Source of the DNA: Trametes villosa
Taxonomy: Eukaryota > Basidiomycota > Agaricomycetes > Polyporales > Polyporaceae
Reading direction: 5' to 3'
Length of the DNA stretch: 64,000 nt
Assembly (NCBI GenBank): GCA_002964805.2
Contig: PUDQ02000119.1
Location: 1-64,000, forward strand
Position 1 is the stretch's first letter. Each line of letters begins with the position of its first letter. The notes below the pieces were generated by a model that saw only the letters and a list, made by a program, of their open reading frames with translations, had not been told where the DNA came from and searched no databases. Made by a program: the position numbers and the translations under genes. This document shows, in pieces, positions 31,540 to 41,902 of the stretch.

Positions 31540-33039
31540 TCACTCCCAGCCCATCATCTGCCTGAACAGCTCGACCTTAGCGCGAGGCAGCGCTTTGGTA
31601 AGCATGTCTGCAGGCATCTGATCAGTGGGCACAAAGTCTGGAGCAATCTCGACTGCGTCGCGCAGCCAGTAGAAGCGCAGGTCCAGGTGCTTCATCCTCC
31701 CGTGGTGCTCTGGGTTCTTCGCCACAGAGATCGCAGACTGGTTGTCAATGCGAAGTGAGGATGCACCGTCGACTGGGGCCCCAAACTCAGAGAGCATGTT
31801 GCGCATCCAGAAGATCTCCTTGCCTGCCTCAACTGCGGCCACAAATTCAGCTTCCGTGGAGGAAAGCGTCACAATGGGATGCAGTTTGCTGCTCCAGCTG
31901 ATTGCACCGCTGCCAACGCGCACCAGGTAACCTCCCGTCGATCTCCCGTTGTCCGGGTTGTCCCCATGAGCTGCATCGCAGAATGCGACGAACGGAGCGT
32001 CAAGGGACGGGTCTGGACGGTAGGTGAGGCGCAAGTCGGCTGTGCCCTTCAGGTAACGAAGCAGATGCTTCGCAGCCTTCCAGTGCGCGACCCCAGGGTT
32101 CGAGTTGAACCTGGCAAGGGTGGAGACGGAGTAGGCGATGTCTGGGCGAGTGCAGGTCGCCAGGTACATGAGAGCACCGACGATGGAGATGTAGGGGACG
32201 TTGCGCATGAAGGCGACATCCTCAGGCGTCGAGGGAGCCATCGAGGACGAGAGGGAGAGGCCAGGCCCCATGGGAGTGGACACGGGGTTGCAGTCCGCCA
32301 TGCCAAACCGCTCAAGGACGTCAAGGACGTACTGGCGCTGTGAGAGCGCCACAGAGCGGTTGGGACGGTCCCGGATGATCTCGATGCCCAGGAGGTAGGA
32401 TGTGGAGCCCAGGTCGCGCAGCTTGAAGTGCTGGGACAGCTGGGAGACGACGGAGTCGATGGAGGACTCGGAGTTGGAGACAATGGTGATGTCGTCGACA
32501 TAGATGGGCATGAAGATCCGGACGCCGTCTCGCTCAAAGATGTACATGGCAGCGTCAGAGCGCACCCGGCGGAAGCCCAGCTCCTGAAGCGCAGTGTGCA
32601 GCTTCTTGTTCCACATCCGAGCGCTCTGCTTCAAGCCGTAGAGCGACTTGAGCAGGTGCAGGACCTCGCCCCACTGGCTCTGCGTGAACGCAGGGGGCGG
32701 CTTCATGTACAGCTCCTCGTCGAGGTCGCCGTTGATGAAGGCATGGGAGATGTCGATGGAGCGCATGTGGAGGTCCTGGAGCGCTGCCTGAGCGAGGATG
32801 AGGCGGATGGAGGACATGCGGATGGTGGGGGCAAAGATCTCCGTGTACTCGAAGCCTGGGCGCTGGGAGAAGCCCTTGGCAACAAGGCGGGCCTTGTAGC
32901 GCTCGATGGAGCCGTCTGCCTTGCGCTTCAAGCGGAAGACCCACTTGCAGCCAATCGCCCGCTTGCCCGGGGGAAGTGCAGTGACTTCCCAGGTGCCGTT
33001 GGAGCGATGCGCTGCCAGCTCCTCGTCCATTGCCCACAC
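31540..33039 (-). CDS. copia reverse transcriptase/RNase H ORF, copy 2
   Basis: The 499-codon product is the same as that of 24247-25746. Catalytic YVDD is at residues 180-183; RNase H and the terminal MLTKALPR box are intact. It overlaps the upstream gag-pol frame (32928-34613) by about 110 bases in a different frame. Relatives of this family normally read integrase and RT in one frame, with an AMDEEL box entering RT; here AMDEELA is reached only after a frame change. Both copies share this change, so either it is fixed in the lineage or frameshifting is used. Confidence 0.85.
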   Translation of the reverse strand: MWAMDEELAAHRSNGTWEVTALPPGKRAIGCKWVFRLKRKADGSIERYKARLVAKGFSQRPGFEYTEIFAPTIRMSSIRLILAQAALQDLHMRSIDISHAFINGDLDEELYMKPPPAFTQSQWGEVLHLLKSLYGLKQSARMWNKKLHTALQELGFRRVRSDAAMYIFERDGVRIFMPIYVDDITIVSNSESSIDSVVSQLSQHFKLRDLGSTSYLLGIEIIRDRPNRSVALSQRQYVLDVLERFGMADCNPVSTPMGPGLSLSSSMAPSTPEDVAFMRNVPYISIVGALMYLATCTRPDIAYSVSTLARFNSNPGVAHWKAAKHLLRYLKGTADLRLTYRPDPSLDAPFVAFCDAAHGDNPDNGRSTGGYLVRVGSGAISWSSKLHPIVTLSSTEAEFVAAVEAGKEIFWMRNMLSEFGAPVDGASSLRIDNQSAISVAKNPEHHGRMKHLDLRFYWLRDAVEIAPDFVPTDQMPADMLTKALPRAKVELFRQMMGWE

Positions 33040-34613
33040 ACTACTTCATCAGGGGGCGGTTTGGCAGGTGCCTGAGCTGGGGGCGAGGCCGCGTCCGCAT
33101 CGGAGTCGTCATCAGCGTGCTCCAGGGGGTCCTCTGCAATGGGATGGTCCTGAGGTGCATTTTGCGCAGGAGGCAAAGCCTCGTCCTCTCCCCCCAAATG
33201 CGGCACAGGAGCATCGCACTCGCCAGGGTAGGGAGGGGCCATGGGCCCGGGGGCGTGGGCGGGAGCTGGAGGCGCAGCGACGCGATCTGACTCCGTGCTC
33301 GACCGCTTGAGGCCAGGGAAGAACCGCTCATCAAACTCAGCGCGTTCACTGATGACAGTGCACTTCGTCGTGGGGTTGTAGAACTTCCAGCCCTTGTAGC
33401 CCTCCGGGTACCCAATGAAGACGCATTTCTCCATGTGAGGAGACAGGCCTTGTCGCTTGTCACGCTGGACGTGGACGTAGGCCGTGCAGCCCCAAACACG
33501 GAGGTGGGACACGTCCGGTTTGCGACCATACCAGAGCTCGTAGGGTGTAGCATCTGGGCAGGCAGAGGAGTACGAGCGGTTGAGCACATGGACCAGCGAG
33601 AGGACGGCCTCTCCCCAGAACGTCTGAGGGAGTCCTGACTCTGCCAGCATGGCTGTAACCCCGTCCGACAGCATCCGGTTTGTGCGCTCAGCGACGCCGT
33701 TCTGCTGGGGACGGTTCTGGACAGAGTGTTGACGCTCAATGCCGTGGTCCACACAGAAGTCGATGAACTCCTGGGACATGTACTCCCCGCCCTTGTCGTC
33801 GCGCAGGGCCTTGACCGGCGAGCCAGTCTGCGTCTCCACCCACGTGCAGTAGGCCTTGAACGCGCCAAACGCGTCGGACTTCCTCTTGAGCAGGAAGAGA
33901 GCCCGGAAACGCGAGTGGTCGTCCACAAAGATGACCCAGTAGCGGAAACCCTGGTGGGTCTGCTTCCACAGAGCGCCCTTCAAGTCCGAGTGGACGAGGA
34001 CACCCCGGGAGGGCACACGATGCGACGAGGAGGGGAAGGGGTTGGCGTGCATCTTGCCAGCGAGACAAGGCTCGCAGATGGGATCTGGGCGCGCCGTCGA
34101 CTTGAGCACAAGCCCAGTGACCAGGCCCTTCTCGAGCAGTGTCCTGACGCTGTCTGGGGCGCAGTGGGCAAAGCGACGGTGCCAGAGCGCAAGATCCATG
34201 GGGAGTGTCGAAGCGAGCTGAGCCAGCTCTGCTGCAGGGGGATCTGGAGCGATGGTGGTGCCGGCAAGGAGGGCGGTGTTGCGCTCGTTGATGGGGGCAC
34301 AGAAGAGCGTCCTGCCGTCGAGGGCGAAGTCCATACGCGCAGAGGAGATGGAGACGGTGAAACGACGGTGTTTGGTCAAGAACAGGACGGACAGGAGGTT
34401 GTTTCTAAGCGCAGGGACATGCAGAACCCTCGTGAACTCGACGTCTCGGCCCTCTCTCCCCCCAACCAGCGGTCTGAAGACGACTGAGCCCACCCGGACG
34501 AGTAGACGACCTGGTTGTCCGCCAGACGGATCGGAACGCGCAGAGGCTCGTAGTTGCGAAGCCAGTGACGATGGGGAGTCATATGAGACGTGGCCCCTGT
34601 GTCTGCATTCCAA
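32928..34613 (-). pseudogene. copia protease end, integrase and linker, frameshifted at both ends
   Basis: Begins in the region after the protease (VGSVVFRPLVGG, then RVLHVPALRNNLLSV). The zinc-binding pre-integrase block is LWHRRFAHCA...CEPCLAGKMH, followed by the integrase core: D in HSDLKGALW, D in LRDDKGGEYMS, and E in NGVAERTNRML, the DDE set. The C-terminal domain has PYELWYGRKPDVSHLRVWG and CVFIGYPEGYKGWKFYNP. The linker is Pro/Ala/Asp-rich. The frame exits into nonsense at about 33040, while RT continues in another frame. The upstream join to protease needs one extra base in a G run at about 34492-34495. Confidence 0.86.
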
Positions 34614-35497
34614 TCGACGTCAGCATCGAGCTGGAGAGGAGATAGAGCGTCCCCAGGGTCAGGGAGACGGAGACTTGCGCTGCCAGCGAACTCCTGGATG
34701 GAGGAGGTGGTGGGGGACGCGTCCTGGGCCTTGTTCGCGCTCTCAGCGCGCGGCTTGCGCGGTTCCTGGGCCTGCTTCTGCGCGCGCTGGAACTTGAAGC
34801 ACTGGGACATGGTGTGGTTGTCCCGGTGGCAGAACTCGCACTTGGAGCGAGGGGAGTGCATCGCAGAGGCAGAGAGGGCGGTGGACGACGCCAGGGACGT
34901 CTCAGAGGTGTGGGAGCGGTTGATCTCGTGGTTCTGGAAGGCAGAGACGATGGTGGCCTTGCTGAGCTTGTCCTGGAGCAGGAGAGCGTCGATGAGGGAG
35001 GTGTACTGGTCTGGGAGGGCTCGGATGAGCGCCATGGACTGCAGCTCGTCATCGAGGTCCTTCAGGGTGAAGTTCTGGGGGCGGAGATTCTGGATGGAGC
35101 GCATGGACTCCTCAACGCGAGCAGAAAGCGAGGAGAGGGACTCATCGTCGCTTTTCCGGATGGAGAAGAGGGTGTTGTAGGCGTTGAAGCGTGCCCCAGG
35201 GCGACGGACGACGTGGGCAGCCTCCAGCTTCTTCCAGATCTTGACAGGGTCGTCCTCAGAGCCAGCAAAGTGGATTCGCTGCTCAGGCTCCACAGCAAGG
35301 AAGATCTCACCGGCAGCCTTCTCCTCGCGCCTCAGCCACTCCTTCTGCTTCTCCTCGTCCTCGGAGGGCATGGACTCGGTCCCCTTGACCAGAGACCAGA
35401 GGCCATGCTTCATCAGCCAGGCCCTCATCTCTCCGCTCCATTGGGGGTAGTTGGACGACGAGAGGGGCTTGAAACTTGGAGTGGAGGACGACGACAT
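34376..35497 (-). CDS. copia Gag and protease start
   Basis: Starts MSSSSTPSFKPLSSSNYPQW, the usual start of copia Gag. The capsid-like region (about residues 15-200) includes WLRREEKAAGEIFLAVEPEQ and FNAYNTLFSIRKSDDES. A CX2CX4HX4C zinc knuckle, CEFCHRDNHTMSQC, lies near residue 225. The protease active site is DWNADTGATSHM (about residues 300-311). The frame then loses protease homology about 25 residues later because one G appears to be missing. Gag forms the particle; protease would process the polyprotein. Translation starts about 210 bases after the 5' LTR. Confidence 0.88.
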   Translation of the reverse strand: MSSSSTPSFKPLSSSNYPQWSGEMRAWLMKHGLWSLVKGTESMPSEDEEKQKEWLRREEKAAGEIFLAVEPEQRIHFAGSEDDPVKIWKKLEAAHVVRRPGARFNAYNTLFSIRKSDDESLSSLSARVEESMRSIQNLRPQNFTLKDLDDELQSMALIRALPDQYTSLIDALLLQDKLSKATIVSAFQNHEINRSHTSETSLASSTALSASAMHSPRSKCEFCHRDNHTMSQCFKFQRAQKQAQEPRKPRAESANKAQDASPTTSSIQEFAGSASLRLPDPGDALSPLQLDADVDWNADTGATSHMTPHRHWLRNYEPLRVPIRLADNQVVYSSGWAQSSSDRWLGGERAETSSSRGFCMSLRLETTSCPSCS

Positions 35498-35696
35498 GGT
35501 GCGGGAGCGGTGGGCGGAAGCGCGAGCGACGACGACGAGATTTGGGATCAGGAGAGATCCAGGGAAAATTTTCGCTCAGATAGGGGCTGGAAAGCACAGA
35601 GAGAGGAGGGGGTGACTCTTGAAGGAAGATCAGAGCGCAGATGGGGCTGGATGGCAAGCAGGGAGCAGGGAGTCGAGCAGGGGCAGTCAGAGCGCA

Positions 35697-35708
35697 GGGC
35701 TCATAACC
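35697..35708 (-). promoter_or_regulatory. Primer binding site matching the initiator tRNA-Met anticodon arm
   Basis: The minus strand reads GGTTATGAGCCC immediately after the 5' LTR. It is complementary to GGGCTCATAACC, which spans the CAT anticodon of eukaryotic initiator tRNA-Met. Drosophila copia is known to prime from an internal fragment of that tRNA, so the same half-tRNA mechanism is likely here. Confidence 0.75.
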
Positions 35709-35846
35709 TGTTAGAGCCTGATGCTGCTGAGAGCGAAGGCTGGGGCTCAAGTTGACAGACAACAAACTGTGGTCCAAGTTGAGCTGCTAAATACATTACA
35801 TGAAGAACGACCTGTATCTCACCTGTGGTCCAAGTTGAGCTGCTGA
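35709..35846 (-). repeat. copia 5' LTR, distal 138 bp
   Basis: Matches 31043-31180 base for base as far as I can see. It ends with the TGA duplicated by the DNA transposon. Confidence 0.93.
35844..35846. other. Target site duplication TGA, left copy
   Basis: Partner is 63193-63195; the undisturbed site in the other LTR is TGA at 31178-31180. Confidence 0.9.
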
Positions 35847-35869
35847 CACGGCAGGCAAGGGGGGGAATC

Positions 35870-36420
35870 CGCAGGGGCCCATAGCCATGTCATAGCCTCA
35901 ACGGGCGTTTAACTACGGCCCGGCTATAGCAAGCCTATGTCGGGGTAGTTGTAGTTGAACTATCAAGGAGCTATCCCGACGCTATAGCCTCTGGGCAGAG
36001 CTTAACTATCGACAATGACTGATGACCCGGTGTTATAGCCTTGTCAGAGGTGCGTTTCGCATGCCTTCAACGCGGTGTTATAGCGTAAGCTGAGGTTAAC
36101 TTGAGATAAGCTGCGACGCGCCTATCGCATAATGCGCCTATTAACCTTCATAGAGCGTGTCGCCCGACTATAACATGAGGCGCCCAAGTAAACTCCCCCA
36201 AAGCCCATTGCACCCCTACTACCTGCCTATCCATATAGATTATAGTCATGCGCTGCTCATGTCATAGCCAATTGCGTGAGTTCAACTATCTCATCGTCAA
36301 ACGCCGATGTTATAGCCATGTTACATTTATCCTCTGACACGCACATCGCTACCCCAGCAATGCCATGCGGGGGTTAGACTTCCACGGTAGGTCACGCTTA
36401 AACTATGACATTTCAGCTTG
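35870..36420. promoter_or_regulatory. Subterminal motif cluster, likely transposase-binding sites
   Basis: TATAGC, TCATAGCC or TTATAGC-type motifs occur in both orientations about ten times (for example near 35880, 35892, 35925, 35983, 36035, 36080, 36240, 36265 and 36312). CACTA elements are known to need such subterminal repeats for transposase binding; the match here is by position and repetition only. Confidence 0.6.
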
Positions 36421-36889
36421 ACTACCACGGTTTGCAGGTGCCGCCATGTCCGGGCACATTGCGCTCGCGCCAGGCCGATCCCCGCCTCACGTCGTGCCTT
36501 GGAGAATCGCGCCGGTGAGCTAGGTGAACGTGTGTTGCCGACTAGTTGTAGGTGGACCCACAGATGCTCTCGGCCCTACTACGGGCCGTCGCAACCTCTC
36601 AGTAGGCTGACTCATACGAGGCTCTAGTAGGGTGGTTGCACCACCTCGCACTGCGGGGCCGCGCGCACACCGAACGACCCCACCCCGCGCTGCACCGACG
36701 CACGCGCACACCGAATGGCCCCACCCCGCGCTGCACCAATATCCGCGGCCCCGCACGCCTCGACCCGCGCTGCCCGACGTCCCGCAACACTACCCCTCGC
36801 CACTCGACGCTGCAACGACCCGCGTCTGCACAGAACCGGACCGCACCACCCGGACCCATTCCGCGTCGCGTCGCGTCGCGCAGCGCCAC

Positions 36890-37560
36890 GCTACCGACTA
36901 GCGACCGCGCAGCGCGCGCCAGAACACGGACACACCACGCCGCACCGCGTCGTAACGCTCTGCGCCGCGCCATCCCGACGCGCCGGCCGCCCTACCCCGC
37001 CCCGCGCCACGCCACGCCACCGACTAGCGACCGCGCAGCGCGCGCCAGAACGCGCCGCACCGCGTCGTAACGCTCTGCGCCGCGCCATCCCGACGCGCCC
37101 GCCGCCCTACCCCGCCCCGCGCCACGCCACGCCACCGACTAGCGACCGCGCAGCGCGCGCCAGAACGCGCCGCACCGCGTCGTAACGCTCTGCGCCGCGC
37201 CATCCCGACGCGCCCGCCGCCCTACCCCGCCCCGCGCCACGCCACGCCACCGACTAGCGACCGCGCAGCGCGCGCCACGCCACGCCACCGACTAGCGACC
37301 GCACAGCGCGCGCCAGAACGCGCCGCACCGCGTCGTAACGCCCTGCGCCGCGCCGCGACGAGCTGCACCACGCACCACGACGCGCAACGTCGCCCCGCGC
37401 CACGCCACGCCACCGACTAGCGACCGCGCAGCGCGCGCCAGAACGCGCCGCACCGCGTCGTAACGCCCTGCGCCGCGCCATCCCGACGCGCACGCCGCCC
37501 GACTCCGCGCCGCGACGAGCTGCACCACGCACCACGACGCGCAACGTCGCGCCGCTCTTC
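36890..37560 (+). repeat. GC-rich minisatellite in the left arm, unit about 117 bp
   Basis: CCGACTAGCGACCGCGCAGC recurs near 36894, 37020, 37136, 37253, 37289 (partly changed) and 37413. Full units contain CACCGCGTCGTAACGC and GCCATCCCGACGCGC; one short 36-base unit is also present. Confidence 0.85.
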
Positions 37561-37864
37561 ACTGCGCCCTTCTTGCGCGGGCCACTGTATCCCGCGCCAT
37601 CCCGACGCGCTCAACCCCGCGCCGTTGCGCTGCGCCCCGCAGCACGCTGCCGCCTTGCTTCGCCATCTCCTACACCGTCTCCCCTTGTACCTTGCCCGCG
37701 CATCTACAGTTTACACCCTTCGCTCACGTCTGCCGCCGCTACCGCGCCCTCCTATCACACCCGCCCCTGCGCGCGACCTGAGCACTCGAAGCATTTGGGA
37801 GAATATGGCCAGTCATTCCTAGGTATGCGGTATGCGAAAAATACACTGTAGAATCCGTATGCAA

Positions 37865-40800
37865 TCAGTCCATAGCGAAATTGTAGTCCTCATCGATGAT
37901 ATCAAGCATCTGTGTGTGCACCTCGCCTTGCCTCGCCAACCATCCGGCGTCGTAGCAGTTCCGCCACAGCCCTTTCGGTGCAGTCCCAGGCACTGTGCGA
38001 CTCTCATCGTGGAGGATGCGTACTCGCACGGCGTTGCCCTTGCTACGCCGTTGCCCGGGAGGGTTCTCCCAGTGCTTGATGTACCGGGCGTCGAGGCTCC
38101 ACAGGAACGCCCGGAACATCTGGCTCTGCCACTCCGCCAGGATGATGCGGTACTTGGCCGCGTGCTTGACCTTCGGCCCGTCGGTCTCGTCTCCGCTCAT
38201 GTTGCATGCCGAGAGCTTGTTGAACAGAATGCCATGCCGGTGCATCGAGGGATAACGGAGGATCACGAAACGCCTGCTACGATACAACTGCGTGGATGTG
38301 AGGATGGTAGCAAGTCCCCGGGGCTAGACGAATGACGTACCGTGCCCTGACGCGAATTCTGCGCAGCTGCTCGCTGCGCAGCCGTAATCGCATCTTGATT
38401 CGGCGGGTTGCATAACGAGCGATACTTGCGCCGCAAGGTGACCATGTACTGGTCCACGACAGAGCCGAGATTTTCGTCCGTGAGCATATGCTTGGGCGTC
38501 GGGTTTGCTGCGAAGGCGCCTGCCTGCACGGTATCCTTGAAGGTAGTGAGGATGATCTGTCGAGCCGTCTCGTTGAAGGGAAACCTTTTCCAAGCATTCT
38601 TGAAGTCGACACGGAATTGTTCCGGCGTACAGACGATAGTACCGTCCTTCTTCGCGAACGCCTCTATCTCGGCCTCGGTAAGGGGTACGAACTTCGTAGC
38701 GAGCGTCGATGTATCTTGCACCCCTAACAGCTTGAGAATGTGGGCGTGGATGCGCTCCTAAATCAAGCGCGGTTAGCACAGAGTTCCTTCTGCATTATAG
38801 CTGCCGATCATACCTGAAGCTTAGACCGCGCAGCGGCCTCGAGTTCCTGCGAGGTAGGTGGGAGCTCGGATCCGGTAGCCTTCGCAAGCCTGATCTCCAC
38901 CTTGCGGTCGGACGCACGTGTACTGGTAGTCTTCTTAGCGGGCCCAGATGAAGCGTGAGAAGAGGAAGAGGAAGCCGAAGGACTGTCTTCGCCCGGCGTC
39001 GCACTAGAACCGCCCATACACGCTCTGATAGCCTGCAGCTCGTACTCCATCCTCTCCCTGTCGCAGAGCGTGAGCTGAGAGGATAGCATAGGGAAGTGCG
39101 CACATACTGGAAGTGGCGGTTGCTCTCGACGCTCTCTCTGATCGCTTCCGCGGATTCTTGAAAAGCCTGTCGTGCATGTTGCATCTGCTTGAACATCAGC
39201 ATCGTGACCTGTGGGTTGATATTTGCAGACAGATCGCCCGGCTACAGAAGGGAATTAGATCGACAAGCCTGGTTTACCGGTGATGACCCACGTACATCTG
39301 CTGTGTCCATGACATCAGGGGCCGACGAGCCGCGCGAGGATAGGGAATCTTGGCGTAGACTGCCGAAGCTGTCTCCCGATGAACATGTTGCGCGACGCTG
39401 CACATGCAGCTGTCAGAGTAATGCCTAGTTCCGATGATGATATGCACCTGCCTTCCCTTTGTCGACGATGACAGTCGAACGGCTGTGGTCGGAAACCGGC
39501 GAGTGCGATAACTCGGGTTCTGGAGTAAGAGTAGGCGTTAGATAGGTGCCCGCCGACGTACGTGATATGGCGGCGTACCTTGGAAGAACTCTCGAGCTCC
39601 AGGTGTCTCGCTTTGGATCACGTCTTCCATGTGTTGCAACCCTAGGTCTTCCATGGACGAGAGACTGGACCAGGACTGTTCCTGACGGACCGACGGCTGA
39701 ACCACATGCTGACCAGGCGCGAAGTCCCGCTGGGGGGCCGGCGGACCTTCCTGATGCATTCGAGTGAAAGTCGCTCCCGCTGGGAGGGACTGGGGCGCCG
39801 GCGCACTGTCTGCACTCGCAGTCATGCTTTGAACGCCTTCGAACCGACCAGGAGGGTCACCCGCAAGCTGCCCGAGGTAACCAGCCTGGGCGAAAGGGAC
39901 TTGTTGCATTCGAAAGAGCTGTGCCTCCGCATAGGCACGATCGTATTCCTGCAGGACGAGTGCCCGCTGGGGCTCGCTGAAACGGTGCCACATCACTCTT
40001 GCGTACTCGGCAGTCTGCCAACAGATCAGTAACGAGCGTGGACTATGGGCACCACTGGACTCACAATGGCGTGGTTGAACTGCTTGAGATACATCTGCTG
40101 GATGATATAGACGATATCCGGGTGGATGTACGCGGTTCCCCCGTTATCAACGAGCATTGCGCTCGGATTTGGGGGAACACCCAGCGCTCCAGGGTGAACG
40201 GGTGGCGCGATGGTCGGATTAACGGGGGCGTAGCGACGAGCCGCATGCGTGCCGCTCATCCCGTAATCAGGAAGAGCGGGCTGGGGAGCCGGTGGAGGAG
40301 GCAGGCCATTGGGATGATTGACGTACTGAGGCTCCTGCCTATACCCAGCACCGGTCGAGGGTGCCGTCGTCGAGGGTGCGCCGACAGTGCCATAGCCGAG
40401 CTGAGCGGGCGCGGGTTGAGCAAGAGAACCCCGAGAAGGGCCTACATGTGCAGGTCCCGCCTGACCGCCTGCACTGGTTGGATGCCCAATGTAGGCGCGC
40501 GCAGGTACGCCAACGGGCCCAGGGTGAGCAGGCGCCAGCTGCGAAGCGACTGTAGGAGCCTCGCTGTGAGCACCGGCGTATGGGATCTTGTGTCCACCAG
40601 CATTCTGCGGAATCGCGGAGTAGGGATGTGCGCCCGCAATTCCCGCCTGAGGAGGCACGAGTTGTGGAGCAGCAGCGGCGATCGTAGGAGCCTGAACATT
40701 GCAAGGGCCGGCGTAAGCGTTGTCCTGTACCCCGGCGCCCGTCGAGTACCCAGCCTGAAGAGGTTGCGAAGCGACCGCAGGGGCTGCTACCTCGTGGGGA

Positions 40801-41683
40801 CGTTGGCCATCGGTCTCCTGCTCACCCGTATTCGAAGAGGTGCCGGATGTGCTGTGGCTAGGTTGGGCAGGCGCAGGCTGAGCAACGGAGAGCAAAAGCG
40901 AGCCTTGGTAAGGACCAGTATTCATAGGCTCCCCTCCGCCACTAGCACCCGTCGGATGCTCGGAACGCGACTGTGTGCCTGCGTTCCCACTCTGAGGAGG
41001 CACCGGTTGCGAATCCCCTGCAGAGGTGGCTGTAAGGGCTGGAATCTCGCGAGGATCGGCGCCAGCGATACCCAGTCCACCAGCACCACCCAGTGCCCCA
41101 GCTTGAGCAGGAGGCTGCACACTCAAGTCAGTTCGGCACAACGCGTACACGAAGATGTCAACTCACATGTCTCGCTGTAGGCGGTGAGAGGGTGGGGTCG
41201 GCACACTGCTAGGGAGATGGCGGAAGAAGTTCAGTAGACGTCCATGACACGTCGTAAGGAGAGAGAGAGGTACCTGGGTGCGTTGCCGGGTTTTCCGGGT
41301 GCGCTGAGGGTGATATCAATACGTGTGGGCTGCGGTATCACAGTGAACCTCTTACCGATTTCGGGGGTGGCGACGCCAACCTGAGCGGCAGCGCGTTTTC
41401 CTGAACAGGCGCGCCCCAACTTGAGTACGAGGGTGTTGAATAGACTGATGTGACGCACCGATGGTTCAGTCTTACGAGTTTTAGTATTCACAAAGAGGTG
41501 GGCACCTTTGCCTTGGATATCGCGCTTCCCCGAAAGGATTGAGACGGTCGGGTATTGCCCTAGAGAGTCCGTCAGGGTGCGGAACACTAGACCAAGTGTT
41601 AGGATGTAGTACATACCCGGATCCTTAGGGTGCGGGCGCGGACGCGAAGGCCCCTCTTGACGATCTGGCGGCGAGTGGCTCAT
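37865..41683 (-). CDS. Cargo gene 1: multi-exon protein of unknown function
   Basis: Proposed start is ATG 41683 (MSHSPPDRQEGPSRP). The first exon runs to about 41274 (TVSILSGKRDIQGKGAHLFV, FTVIPQPTRIDITLSAPG), followed by a Pro/Ala/Gly-rich exon (about 41121-40064), a Gln-rich exon starting in YARVMWHRFSEPQRALVLQE (about 40015-39540), a Ser-rich exon (39089-38808), an exon with FVPLTEAEIEAFAKKDGTIV and QFRVDFKNAWKRFPFNETAR (38721 to about 38340), and a last exon with GDETDGPKVKHAAKYRI, WQSQMFRAFLWSLD and GLWRNCYDAGWLARQG ending at 37865. Donors such as GTGAGT at 41166 and GTGAGTCC at about 40063 support splicing. The last exon is paralogous to 48015-48434. Splice phases are not all proved. 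Confidence 0.55.
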
Positions 41684-41902
41684 GGAGGAAATATGAGGGA
41701 AGGAACGAGAAGTGCATCTCGCCCTCGGGCAGAGTATTTGAGTGAGGCTACGGCGAAAAGGAAGTTTAAAGGGATGCGTATAAAAGCCCACAATGCATGC
41801 CAGGGAGTGAGATGAATAGCATACTTTGTACGACCTTTGCTTGAGTGGCTCGGCTGTTGGGCAAAGCCTCAGAACCGAAGGAAACATGCGTCAATTATGA
41901 AC

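Larger units (their letters stand above)
35847..37610 (+). repeat. Left terminal inverted repeat of the CACTA-like element
   Basis: Outer 780 bases: AT-balanced DNA with recurring TATAGCC, TTATAGCC and CATAGCC motifs and TTYAACTA or TTAACTA motifs. Then comes GC-rich minisatellite DNA. Identical to the right arm over long stretches, shown by matching open frames on opposite strands (36418-36627 with 62412-62621). Open frames in the arm exist in several frames at once because of GC-rich repetition, and I do not call genes from them. Confidence 0.9.

Noticed and set aside
36418..37614. Many overlapping Arg/Ala/Pro-rich ORFs in the left arm (and their mirror images at 61468-62621)
   Set aside because: They are open in several frames on both strands because of GC-rich tandem repetition. 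No start context, introns or domains support them.
39999..41180. 393-codon forward ORF opposite cargo gene 1
   Set aside because: It lies antisense to the Pro/Ala/Gly-rich exon, has no motifs, and is Arg-rich as expected for the complement of such an exon.
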